Source: Agathobaculum sp. Marseille-P7918 (GTDB lineage Bacteria; Bacillota; Clostridia; Oscillospirales; Butyricicoccaceae). Taken from it: a stretch of DNA of 64,000 bases. Of this stretch, positions 27,555-35,819 are shown in pieces; position 1 is the first letter of the stretch, and each line of letters opens with the position of its first letter. Location of the stretch: NCBI RefSeq assembly GCF_900625105.1, contig NZ_UYYD01000006.1, positions 1-64,000 on the forward strand, written 5' to 3'. Under the pieces are notes generated by a model. That model was not told the DNA's origin and did no database searches. It worked only from the letters and a program-made list of their open reading frames with translations. The position numbers and the translations under genes are program-made.

Positions 27555-28925
27555 TTATTTGATCAGCATCGGGCCCACCGCATTGATGTTGCCCGCGCCC
27601 ATGGTCAGCACAAGGTCGTTCGGTCCCGCCTCCCGGCGCAGGTACGCGGCGATCTCTTCAAAGCTGTCCAGCGCGATGGCGCCCGGCACTTCCTTTGCCA
27701 GATCGGACGAGTAGATCCCGATCGTGTTCTGCTCGCGTGCCGCATAGATCGGCGCCAGCACCGCCTGATCGCACAGGCGCAGCGCTTCGACAAATTCGGG
27801 GAACAGCGCCTTGGTACGCGAATAGGTGTGCGGCTGGAACGCGCACAGGATACGGTCGAAGTGCATCTCACGCGCGGTGAGCAGCGTCGCCTTCATCTCG
27901 CTCGGATGATGCGCATAGTCATCGACCACGGTTGCGCCGTTCGGCATCTTGCCGACCAGCTGGAACCGGCGCGAAGAGCCGGTGAACTTGTTCAGGCCGC
28001 GCTCCGCCGCCGCGCCCGGAACGCCGAGGAATTCCGCCGCCGCGCAGCACGCCAGTGCGTTGAGCATGTTATGCCGTCCCGGGACGGACAGTTCCACTTT
28101 TGCATACGGTGCGCCGTCGATCAGGACGGTGAAGCGGTAATAGCCGTTGACGTCGCTGATATCGACCGCGCGCACATTTGCGCCTTCATTCAGGCCGAAC
28201 GTGCGGATACGGCGATCCAGACCGTCCACGCAGCGCATGGCATGCGGGTCATCCCCGTTGACGACCACCAGACCGTTCATCGGTGTCAGTTCGACAAAGG
28301 CGCGGAAGGAATGGATGATATCATTGATATCCTTAAAGAAATCCAGGTGATCCTCCTCGACATTGAGCACCACGGCGACCGTCGGCGCAAAGGACAGGAA
28401 CGAATTGCAGTACTCGCAGCTTTCCGCCACAAAGCATCCCTTGCCGCCAATACGCAGCGTGCCGCCGATGGCGGGCAGGTTGCTGCCAACCATCACGGTC
28501 GGGTCCATCTGCGCTTCCATGGTCATCAGCGTCATCATCGAAGTCGAGGTGGTCTTGCCGTGCGTGCCAGCCAAGCAAACCACGTTCTCATAGTCGCGCA
28601 TCAGGTGTCCCCACGCTTCCGCGCGCTCCATCACCGGAATGCCGAGCGCATGCGCGCGCGCGATTTCCGGATTATCGTCATGCACGGCGGCGGTGCGCAC
28701 GATCAGCGACGCGCCTTCCACGTTCTCCGCCTTGTGCTCATATACGATTTTGGCGCCCATCGCTTCCAGACGGGCCGTGACATCGGTTTTCAGCCGGTCC
28801 GAGCCGCTCACCGGCACATCCAGACTGAGCAGCAGTTCCGCCAGCGAACTCATCGACACGCCGCCGATGCCGATCAGATGAATTCTTTCCTTATTTTGAA
28901 TATAGGGCTTGATAGACAGGGCCAT
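27555..28925 (-). CDS. murC: UDP-N-acetylmuramate--L-alanine ligase
   Basis: A 456-residue Mur ligase that adds L-Ala to UDP-MurNAc in peptidoglycan synthesis. It shows the N-terminal Rossmann motif IGIGGVSMSSLA (about residues 18-29), the ATP loop AGTHGKTTS (119-127), NVEEDHLDFF, VPGRHNMLNALA (about 271-282) and the C-terminal DDYAHHPSEM. The first ATG of the frame (28943) lacks a ribosome site, whereas GGGAGG precedes the ATG at 28925, which is used here. It is divergent from spoVG with overlapping promoters. Confidence 0.95.
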   Translation of the reverse strand: MALSIKPYIQNKERIHLIGIGGVSMSSLAELLLSLDVPVSGSDRLKTDVTARLEAMGAKIVYEHKAENVEGASLIVRTAAVHDDNPEIARAHALGIPVMERAEAWGHLMRDYENVVCLAGTHGKTTSTSMMTLMTMEAQMDPTVMVGSNLPAIGGTLRIGGKGCFVAESCEYCNSFLSFAPTVAVVLNVEEDHLDFFKDINDIIHSFRAFVELTPMNGLVVVNGDDPHAMRCVDGLDRRIRTFGLNEGANVRAVDISDVNGYYRFTVLIDGAPYAKVELSVPGRHNMLNALACCAAAEFLGVPGAAAERGLNKFTGSSRRFQLVGKMPNGATVVDDYAHHPSEMKATLLTAREMHFDRILCAFQPHTYSRTKALFPEFVEALRLCDQAVLAPIYAAREQNTIGIYSSDLAKEVPGAIALDSFEEIAAYLRREAGPNDLVLTMGAGNINAVGPMLIK

Positions 28926-29001
28926 TTCCCCAAAGCCTCCCATTTTGAACTTTTTGCCGCGGGCCGGCCCATCGCCGCACCCACAGCCTTGCTATTTATT
29001 C

Positions 29002-29046
29002 TTACCAGACAAGGTATATTATAGTATAGTTTTGTTAAAATGAAAA
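29002..29046. promoter_or_regulatory. Overlapping divergent promoters of murC and spoVG
   Basis: Minus strand: TTTTCA (plus 29041-29046), 17 bp, TATAAT (plus 29018-29023), toward murC. Plus strand: TTACCA (29002-29007), 17 bp, TATAGT (29025-29030), toward spoVG. The two -10 regions are 1 base apart, so polymerase binding to one should exclude the other. Confidence 0.65.
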
Positions 29047-29094
29047 TAGTCAAACAAACCAAAATCCCCGCGCATACCAAAAAAGGAGTGCATC

Positions 29095-29355
29095 ATGGAA
29101 ATCACCGACATCAAATTCCGCCGCATCGAACCCGCCGGCAAACTCAAAGCGCTCGTCTCCGTCACGTTTGACGGCGTTCTGGCGGTCCACGACATCAAAA
29201 TCATCGCCGGGCACGACCGGCTGTTTCTTGCCATGCCGTCCCGCCGCATGCCGGACGGCCGCTTCCGCGATATCGCGCATCCGGTCGGCGGCGCGCTGCG
29301 CGAGACGCTCGAGCGGCAGGTGCTGGATGCATATCGCACGCTGCTGCTGCAATAA
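29095..29355 (+). CDS. spoVG: Septation / RNA-binding regulator SpoVG
   Basis: An 86-residue SpoVG-family protein. The sequence is nearly collinear with Bacillus SpoVG: MEITDIKFRRI, KALVSVTFDGVLAVHDIKII, then the hallmark LFLAMPSRRMPDGRFRDIAHP (about residues 43-63). Family members bind nucleic acids and influence septation, sporulation and many other genes. AAGGAG at 29084-29089 sets the start. It stands alone rather than beside purR/yabJ as in Bacillus, but next to murC. Its C-terminal helix is slightly shorter than in Bacillus. Confidence 0.95.
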   Translation: MEITDIKFRRIEPAGKLKALVSVTFDGVLAVHDIKIIAGHDRLFLAMPSRRMPDGRFRDIAHPVGGALRETLERQVLDAYRTLLLQ

Positions 29356-29380
29356 CCGGCGTGGGAGGCGACGGTTTGGT

Positions 29381-29409
29381 TTGCATTTTCCTTGCCGATG
29401 CGGTAAAAT
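29381..29409 (+). promoter_or_regulatory. Sigma-A promoter of the glycolipid glycosyltransferase gene
   Basis: TTGCAT (29381-29386), a 17-bp spacer and TAAAAT (29404-29409), 28 bases from the start codon. Confidence 0.65.
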
Positions 29410-29437
29410 AACTCTTGAACAAGGAGAGAAACCGGTT

Positions 29438-30568
29438 ATGAGAGTTTTGATTTTATCTGTCACCGCAGGCTACGGCCACCACGCCACCGCCAAGGCGATC
29501 GGCGATATGCTGACCAGCAAGGGCGCGGAAGTGCACACGCTGGACGTATATGCCTATATCAGCAATCTGATCAAGAATACCATTGATAAGGGATATCTGT
29601 TTTCTTCCAAGCATATGCAGACGCTGTACCGTCTGGTCTACCAGCTGGCGGAAAACAACGGCGCCAGCTATTTTTCCAGCGCCCCCAGCATCATCAACAT
29701 CATCAATGCGCTGGGCGCATCCAAATTCGCCAAAGTGCTCGCGGGCTATGCGCCCGACGTCATCATTTGCACGCATGTCTTTGCCGCGCAGATGGTGGAC
29801 GAGCTGAAAAAGCGCAAAAAGCTGGACGATATCACCACCATCGGCATCGTCACCGACTACACCCTGCACCCCTATTGGGAGGATGTGCCCCGCGTGCAGT
29901 ATATCGTCACCGCCAGTGAGCTGCTCACCTATCGCTGCATCAAGCGCGGCATTCCGGAGCGCCGCATCCTGCCGTTTGGCATCCCGGTGCATCCGAAATT
30001 CAATCAGGCCCTGTCGCGCGAGGACGCAGCCGCCCAGCTCGGCATCGACCCCAACATGCGCACCCTACTCCTGATGGGCGGCAGCATGGGCTATGCCGAC
30101 CATGTCAAGATTCTGGAAAAGCTGACCTCGATCGGCATTCCGCTCCAGCTGCTGGTCGTCTGCGGCAACAACAAGAAAATGCAGCTGCGCGTCGAACAGT
30201 TTGCCTCCCGGTATGAGGGCGACTGCGTAGTCAAGCCTTACGGCTTTGTGCACAACGTGGAAGTGATGATGAGCGCATCCGACTGCATTGTTTCCAAGCC
30301 GGGCGGACTGACCGTATCCGAAGCGCTTGCCAAAAACCTGCCCATGCTGCTGGTGGACCCGATCCCCGGCCATGAAGAACGCAACGTGGAGTTTTTGGTC
30401 AACAACGGCATGGCAGCCCTGATTACCAAGCACTTCCCCATCGACGAGGCCGTCTATCAGCTGTTCCGCAACCCGGTGCGGCTGCAAACCGTGCGCCAGA
30501 CCATGCAGGCGATCGCGCATCCGGATGCCACCGAACGGTTGGCCGAATTCGTGCTGCACAGCAAGTGA
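29438..30568 (+). CDS. MGDG synthase/UgtP-family glycosyltransferase
   Basis: A 376-residue GT-B glycosyltransferase resembling UgtP and MGDG synthases, which transfer sugar from UDP-sugars to diacylglycerol on the inner membrane face to make glycolipids and lipoteichoic-acid anchors. The N-terminal acceptor domain starts LILSVTAGYGHHATAKAIGDM (glycine-rich loop). Later motifs are ICTHVFAAQMVDEL and TDYTLHPYW. The donor-binding part has LLMGGSMGYAD, SKPGGLTVSEALA (about residues 287-299) and VDPIPGHEERN. AAGGAG before 29438 sets the start; the long upstream frame is antisense-like noise over spoVG. Confidence 0.87.
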   Translation: MRVLILSVTAGYGHHATAKAIGDMLTSKGAEVHTLDVYAYISNLIKNTIDKGYLFSSKHMQTLYRLVYQLAENNGASYFSSAPSIINIINALGASKFAKVLAGYAPDVIICTHVFAAQMVDELKKRKKLDDITTIGIVTDYTLHPYWEDVPRVQYIVTASELLTYRCIKRGIPERRILPFGIPVHPKFNQALSREDAAAQLGIDPNMRTLLLMGGSMGYADHVKILEKLTSIGIPLQLLVVCGNNKKMQLRVEQFASRYEGDCVVKPYGFVHNVEVMMSASDCIVSKPGGLTVSEALAKNLPMLLVDPIPGHEERNVEFLVNNGMAALITKHFPIDEAVYQLFRNPVRLQTVRQTMQAIAHPDATERLAEFVLHSK

Positions 30569-30594
30569 TCGCTCAAACTTTACCGATATTAGCC

Positions 30595-30638
30595 AAAACG
30601 GCGAAGGACGAAAACGTCCTTCGCCGTTTTTTTTCGAA
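30595..30638. terminator. Bidirectional terminator (glycosyltransferase / TetR)
   Basis: Perfect 16-bp stem AAAACGGCGAAGGACG / CGTCCTTCGCCGTTTT with a 4-base loop, followed by a T8 run on the plus strand. It lies between convergent genes. Confidence 0.92.
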
Positions 30639-30642
30639 CCGG

Positions 30643-31188
30643 TCACTGCATCAGCGGCGCCAGCACCTTGGCCATCAGCGCAATCATCTCGTTTTTCGGG
30701 ACCGGCTGGGGTTCCGTGATCCATTTTTCCAGCATGCCTACCACGCCCATGGCCACAAACCGCGCCACATAGACGTCCTCTACGCTGCGGTACGGCATGC
30801 CTTCCAGACGGCATTCCTCCAGCACCCCGATCAGCTTTTTGCCGAACCCTTCCACACCGCTTCCCTTGATCAGCGCGGTGACGATTTCGCGGTTTTCCTC
30901 CAGATAGTCCACCGCCCGGCTGAGCACCGGCTGCAAGGTGGCGGTTTCACTGGGCCGTAAACCGGCAATCATGCCGCGGAAATCCGCGATCATTTCCGCC
31001 TCGATCCGCTCACGCAGATCATAAACATCCCGATAATGAGCATAAAATGTGCCGCGGTTGATGTCTGCCTCCCGCACGACGTCGGTCACGGTAATGCTTT
31101 GAAAATCCTTTTGCTGCATCAGCCGCGTCAGCGCCTGACGCAGTAATTTTTTTGTCCGCCGGATCCGCTTGTCTTCCTGTTGCGGCAT
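30643..31188 (-). CDS. TetR-family transcriptional regulator
   Basis: A 181-residue repressor. The N-terminal HTH (residues about 8-55) contains ITVTDVVREADINRGTFYAHYRDVYDL, the classic TetR recognition region. The C-terminal helical ligand domain resembles the DhaS/YfiR-like group (TetR_C_7 type). It is transcribed divergently from the MMPL transporter, with a perfect dyad between the starts, so it probably represses that transporter and itself. GGAGGGG fixes the start at 31188, ten codons inside the open frame. Confidence 0.9.
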   Translation of the reverse strand: MPQQEDKRIRRTKKLLRQALTRLMQQKDFQSITVTDVVREADINRGTFYAHYRDVYDLRERIEAEMIADFRGMIAGLRPSETATLQPVLSRAVDYLEENREIVTALIKGSGVEGFGKKLIGVLEECRLEGMPYRSVEDVYVARFVAMGVVGMLEKWITEPQPVPKNEMIALMAKVLAPLMQ

Positions 31189-31230
31189 AGCCGATTCCCC
31201 TCCATCCTTTTCTTGCATTAAATCAACAAT

Positions 31231-31246
31231 AGACAGTTATCTGTCT
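31231..31246. promoter_or_regulatory. Candidate TetR operator
   Basis: AGACAGTTATCTGTCT is a perfect 6+6 inverted repeat with a 4-base centre, midway between the divergent TetR and MMPL genes and 30 bases upstream of the MMPL -35 element. It would also sit over or next to the tetR promoter. Binding by the adjacent TetR is inference. Confidence 0.75.
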
Positions 31247-31276
31247 GTTTCCAGTCATAATAACTATATTTGATTG

Positions 31277-31305
31277 TTGTGTATGTTATCCTTATGTCTT
31301 ATACT
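31277..31305 (+). promoter_or_regulatory. Promoter of the MMPL-coiled-coil operon
   Basis: TTGTGT (31277-31282), a 17-bp spacer and TATACT (31300-31305). It lies downstream of the two upstream ATG codons of the open frame, which rules those out as starts. Confidence 0.7.
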
Positions 31306-31360
31306 ATATCACGAAATAAAATCGTACACAATATCTATTATCAGGAAAGTTGGTGTTTAT

Positions 31361-33673
31361 TTGAAATCCGAAGGCCACCGCCCGGTTGACCTGATCATAC
31401 ATAGGCGCAAAGAGATCGAAAAGATCTTCCTTGTGCTGGTGGTGCTCAGTCTGCTCTGCATCCCCATGGTCGGCGTCAACTACGATTTAACCAAATACCT
31501 GCCGGACTCTTCCCCTTCCGCGCAGGCCTTGGACATCATGCAGGAGGAATTCACCTATCCCGGTATGGGACGGGTTATGCTGCAGGATGTCACCTTATAT
31601 GAAGCAAAAAACATCAAAGACCGGATCGCCGACGTAGACGGCGTAGACATGGTCATGTGGTGTGATACCACCACCAACATCTACGGATCGAGCCTGTTTA
31701 TCGACTATTCCAGCATTGAGGACTATTACAAAGACGGCAACGCCTACATGGACGTCATCTTTCTGGAAAAGGACTCCTCTTCTCGGACGCACAAAGCCGT
31801 CAAAGAGATCGAGCAGATCGTCGGCGACCGCGGTCTGGTGGCAGGCTCCGCGGTATCGGACACCAACCTCGGACCTACGATCAACGCCGAAGTCGCGCGC
31901 GTGATGGTTCTGGCCGTCATCATCATTTTCCTCATTCTGACGCTGACCACCACGTCCTGGTTTGAACCTGTGCTGTTCCTGTCCGTGCTTGGCATCGCCA
32001 TTATCATCAACATGGGGTCCAACATCATCTTCGGCGAGATCTCGTTTCTTTCCAATGCGGTCGGCGCGGTGCTGCAGCTTGCCTGCTCGATGGACTATTC
32101 CATCTTCCTGCTGCACGCCTTCACCGAGGAAAAAGCAAACGGCATCGCACCCGAACAGGCCATGGCCAACGCACTGCGCACCGCGTTCTCCTCGATCGGC
32201 GCCTCCGGCGCCACCACGATCGTGGGCTTTCTGGCGCTGGCGCTCATGCGGTTCGGCATCGGCCCGGATATGGGCTTTGTGCTGGCCAAGGGCATTGCCC
32301 TCAGCCTGCTGACCGTGCTGCTGCTCATGCCCGCACTGATTCTGCGCTTCCAGAACGTCATCGCCAAAACGCAGCACCGCTCGTTTATCCCGCGGCAATG
32401 GCGCGGCTTCGGCGAATTTGCCTACAAGCTGCGCAAGCCCGTGCTGGCGATCGTCGCCATCCTCATCCTCCCCTGCTATGTTGCGCAGGGCATGGCGGAC
32501 TTCACCTACGGCAACGAGGCGGTCGCCAACTCCCCCGGCACAGCGGTATATGATGCCGAACAGCAGATGAACGAAACATTCGGCCAGAGCAACATGATGC
32601 TCGCACTCATCCCGCTGGACGGAAACGTCACAGAAAAAGCCATGTGCGAAGAGCTTGGCGATCTGCCCTATGTCAAATACGCGCTCGGCCTTGCGTCCGT
32701 CCTGCCGGACGGCATCCCGGAAGACTTCCTTCCGGAAAGCGTCACCAGCATGATGCACGGCGAAAACTGGGCACGCGTTATCATCAATGTCCGCTCGGCC
32801 GGCGAAAGCGACGCGGCCTTTTCCTACGCCGATGAGATCCGCGCGATCATCGACCGCTATTATCCGGACGCACAGACCTATCTGGTCGGCGTGACGCCCT
32901 CCACACAGGACATCAAGGACATCATTGTACCCGACAACCAGCTGGTCAATCTGGTGTCCCTGCTCGGCGTGGCGCTGGTCGTGGCGATCACCTACAAATC
33001 GCTGCTGCTTCCGATCGTGGTGCTCATCCCGATCGAATGTGCCGTATTCATCAACACGGCCATGCCGTATATTTACGGACAGCGCACCATGTTCCTCGGC
33101 TTCATCATCGTCAGCTGCATCCAGCTGGGCGCCACGATCGACTACTCCATCCTGCTGACCGGCAATTATCTGGATGCCCGCGCGCAGGGCGACAAAAAGG
33201 AGGCCGCGATCCGCGCGGTCACGGTCAGCGCGGAATCCATCCTGACCTCGGGCATGATCCTGATGACCGTGGCTTACGGCCTGTACTTCCTGACCTCGGT
33301 GGAAGCGGTCTCCGGTCTGGGACAGCTGATTGGCCGCGGCGCGCTCATCTCCATGATCCTGGTGCTGTTCCTGCTGCCCGGCTGCCTGATGCTGTTTGAC
33401 CGCTGGATCGTCAAGCCGGACTACGCGCAGAAGAAACACGCCAAGATGAACAGCATCCGCAGCAAAAAGCTGATTCTGCCGGTGCTGAGCGAACTGCACC
33501 AGCAGCGGCAGCGGCTGGTGGCGCAGATCCGCGAAAACCGCCGCGCGCGGCACCGCGAGATGCGCCAAAAGCTGGCCCGTCTGTTCTCTTCGCACCGCGG
33601 CAAACCGCAGTCCCCGAAACAAGACCAGACGCAGCCCCATGACAAGGAGGAACCCCACGATGAAGATCAATAA
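31361..33673 (+). CDS. MMPL-family RND-type membrane transporter
   Basis: A 770-residue protein with two repeated halves, each an extracytoplasmic domain and about five to six helices. TM1 (about residues 21-38) is followed by loop 1 (to about 185), a helix bundle that includes GAVLQLACSMDYSIFLLHAF (about 238-257), loop 2 (about 385-540) and a second bundle with IQLGATIDYSILLTG. Those two Asp-Tyr motifs are the proton-relay signature of MMPL/RND proteins. The C-terminal tail is basic and Gln-rich. ATGs upstream lie before the promoter, so a TTG at 31361 after AGGAAAG is the likely start. Lipid or drug export is possible; the substrate is unknown. Confidence 0.88.
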   Translation: MKSEGHRPVDLIIHRRKEIEKIFLVLVVLSLLCIPMVGVNYDLTKYLPDSSPSAQALDIMQEEFTYPGMGRVMLQDVTLYEAKNIKDRIADVDGVDMVMWCDTTTNIYGSSLFIDYSSIEDYYKDGNAYMDVIFLEKDSSSRTHKAVKEIEQIVGDRGLVAGSAVSDTNLGPTINAEVARVMVLAVIIIFLILTLTTTSWFEPVLFLSVLGIAIIINMGSNIIFGEISFLSNAVGAVLQLACSMDYSIFLLHAFTEEKANGIAPEQAMANALRTAFSSIGASGATTIVGFLALALMRFGIGPDMGFVLAKGIALSLLTVLLLMPALILRFQNVIAKTQHRSFIPRQWRGFGEFAYKLRKPVLAIVAILILPCYVAQGMADFTYGNEAVANSPGTAVYDAEQQMNETFGQSNMMLALIPLDGNVTEKAMCEELGDLPYVKYALGLASVLPDGIPEDFLPESVTSMMHGENWARVIINVRSAGESDAAFSYADEIRAIIDRYYPDAQTYLVGVTPSTQDIKDIIVPDNQLVNLVSLLGVALVVAITYKSLLLPIVVLIPIECAVFINTAMPYIYGQRTMFLGFIIVSCIQLGATIDYSILLTGNYLDARAQGDKKEAAIRAVTVSAESILTSGMILMTVAYGLYFLTSVEAVSGLGQLIGRGALISMILVLFLLPGCLMLFDRWIVKPDYAQKKHAKMNSIRSKKLILPVLSELHQQRQRLVAQIRENRRARHREMRQKLARLFSSHRGKPQSPKQDQTQPHDKEEPHDEDQ

Positions 33674-35765
33674 AATCCACCGTCTGACGGCTGCCGCACT
33701 GGCGATCCTGTGCGTACTGCCGCAGGCGGCGCAGGCCGCCGCGCCGACCATCCAGACGGACGAAGCGGTCTATATCAATCTCGATTACTACGGCACGCCC
33801 GAAAACACCCGCATCGTCAAGGGTGTGAGCCTGAACGGCCACACAGAATTCACCGATTACGGCAATTATTCCGATGTTTATAATATGTCCACGCTGGATG
33901 AGCCGACGCTCGGCGAGGGCGAGGTTTCGTGGGCGCTCACCGACGACAGCTTGCAGCGCTTCTATTTTGAATGTGTCCCGGACAGCAGCACCTCGATCCA
34001 GCTGCCGTGGAATTTCGACGTGTCCTACAAGCTCAACGGCGTACCGGTAGAAGCGGAAAAATGCGCGGGCGCCAGCGGGCTGATCGAAATGAACATCCAT
34101 GCAGTGCCCAATGACGCGGCCGGCGAATATTACAAAAACAACATGATGCTGGTCTGCGCCACCGGTATCGACATGAGCAAGATGCTCTCGATCGACGCGC
34201 CCGGCGCGCAGGTACAGTCCATCGGCACTTACAAAATCGTCATGTTCATGGGACTTCCGGGCGAAGAAAGCACCTTCACCGTGCGCATCGGCGCAAACGA
34301 GTTTGAGAGCATGGGACTGGTGTTGTTCATGGCGCCCGCCACCCTGTCCTCCCTGGATATCCTGTCGGATATGCGGGATATCAAGGACCGGCTGGGCAGC
34401 TCGGGCGACAGCTTATACGAAGGCCTGAGCAGCATGCTGAACTCCATGCAGTCCATGCAAAGCGGCCTGGGCGCACTCTCCAGCGGCATTTCCGGTATCA
34501 ACTCTGTGCGCCAGCAGCTGATGGCCGACCGCGGCACAATCGATCCGCAGATCGACACTGCACTGTCCTCGCTGGAAATGCTGGCCGGAAAAACCGACTC
34601 CCTGATCCCGGAGCTGAACTCTATGAAAACCACACTGACCACGCTCAGTGCGACCATCAACAGCATGCTGGGCACGATCCAAACGTCCTCCGAAGATATC
34701 CGGGACTACCAGCAGCTGCTCAAGGATCTGAACACTACGCTGGGCAATCTGGATGATCTGGTCGAAGACTTGCAGGACACTTCCGGCGATAACCTGCTGC
34801 GCATCCACCAGCTGCAAAGCACGGTGGAAAAGGTCAAGCAGGATCTCAAGACACTGCAAACCCATCTGAGCACGCTGCGCGAAAAGGCGGATGCGCTCAG
34901 CGGACAGATCGCCGATCTGCAAAAGATTCTGGACAGCGCCAGCCTGAGCGAACCGCTGCGCTCACTGCTTTCCTCCCTGCTCGAGAGCGCGAACCGCTCG
35001 CTTTCCACCGTCAAGCAGAGCATCCGGGCGCTGGAAGACCTGATCTCCGACAGCAGCGGCCTGCTCGGCACCTCAGACGCGATTCTGGACGATCTGGAAG
35101 AGATGTGCGATGTGCTGGAGGACTACAACGGCCTGCCGCAAGATCTGATTGGCGAAGGCAAGGACCTCACGGTGCTGGCCGACCGCACACTCGAACGAGT
35201 CCATCAGCTGATTGCAGACGTCCCTGCCCTGTCCGCGTCGCTTGATGAGATGACGGAGAACGCCACCTCTGCCGCAGACAAGTGCAACGAACTCTTCACC
35301 GCGCTGACCAAAACGCTCACTTCTGCCAACGACCTGCTGCAAACCGCGACGGACAACCTGCGCGCAATGCGCGACAAGTCGGACGCCAGCCTGCAAACCT
35401 CGCTGAACGGCCTGATCGACGTGCTCGACCGCGCCTCTGCATCCGGCAGCTCCTCCAGCCTGCAAAACGCCAACGACTCGATCCACGGTGCGATCAGTGA
35501 CGCGGAAAAGGATCTGGAAGAGGACACCAATGTGCTCAACATCGATGCGGAAGCCGCATTGCAATCGGTGACCTCCTCCCAAAACCCGACGCCGGCCAGC
35601 TTGCAGTTCATCCTGCGCACGCAGGAAATCTCCGCGCCCTCGGAAGAGGCATCGGCCGCCTCCGATGATGCGGATGCGGATGTGGGCGTATTCGCCCGCA
35701 TCGGCAACATCTTCAAAAAGCTGTTCTCCGCCGTCTATGGTGTGTTCGCTTCAGATGAGGCATAA
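33660..35765 (+). CDS. Secreted coiled-coil protein partner of the MMPL transporter
   Basis: A 701-residue exported protein overlapping the MMPL stop by 14 bases, so it is translationally coupled. It has a signal peptide (residues 1-26, ending AAQA), a beta-rich N-terminal domain (about 27-220), then a very long helical, heptad-like region (about 230-610; many Leu/Ser/Asp repeats such as LDDLVEDLQDTSGD). The acidic tail ends in an amphipathic segment FARIGNIFKKLFSAVYGVF. No transmembrane anchor is clear. The architecture suggests a periplasmic-adaptor-like rod that works with the transporter, by analogy with YhgE/Pip-like proteins. The function is inferred from context only. Confidence 0.78.
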   Translation: MKINKIHRLTAAALAILCVLPQAAQAAAPTIQTDEAVYINLDYYGTPENTRIVKGVSLNGHTEFTDYGNYSDVYNMSTLDEPTLGEGEVSWALTDDSLQRFYFECVPDSSTSIQLPWNFDVSYKLNGVPVEAEKCAGASGLIEMNIHAVPNDAAGEYYKNNMMLVCATGIDMSKMLSIDAPGAQVQSIGTYKIVMFMGLPGEESTFTVRIGANEFESMGLVLFMAPATLSSLDILSDMRDIKDRLGSSGDSLYEGLSSMLNSMQSMQSGLGALSSGISGINSVRQQLMADRGTIDPQIDTALSSLEMLAGKTDSLIPELNSMKTTLTTLSATINSMLGTIQTSSEDIRDYQQLLKDLNTTLGNLDDLVEDLQDTSGDNLLRIHQLQSTVEKVKQDLKTLQTHLSTLREKADALSGQIADLQKILDSASLSEPLRSLLSSLLESANRSLSTVKQSIRALEDLISDSSGLLGTSDAILDDLEEMCDVLEDYNGLPQDLIGEGKDLTVLADRTLERVHQLIADVPALSASLDEMTENATSAADKCNELFTALTKTLTSANDLLQTATDNLRAMRDKSDASLQTSLNGLIDVLDRASASGSSSSLQNANDSIHGAISDAEKDLEEDTNVLNIDAEAALQSVTSSQNPTPASLQFILRTQEISAPSEEASAASDDADADVGVFARIGNIFKKLFSAVYGVFASDEA

Positions 35766-35768
35766 CAA

Positions 35769-35807
35769 GAAAAGCGCCGCGCTCTTCCGAACGCGGCGCT
35801 TTTTGCT
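35769..35807. terminator. Bidirectional terminator (MMPL operon / Na-Pi transporter)
   Basis: Stem AAAAGCGCCGCG / CGCGGCGCTTTTT with a 10-base loop and T-runs on both strands, between convergent genes. Confidence 0.88.
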
Positions 35808-35819
35808 GCCGATCAAACG

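Noticed and set aside
31595-33751. 718-codon open frame on the minus strand over the MMPL gene
   Set aside because: The translation is a low-complexity His/Asp/Gln/Arg mix and mirrors the GC-rich codon pattern of the real gene.
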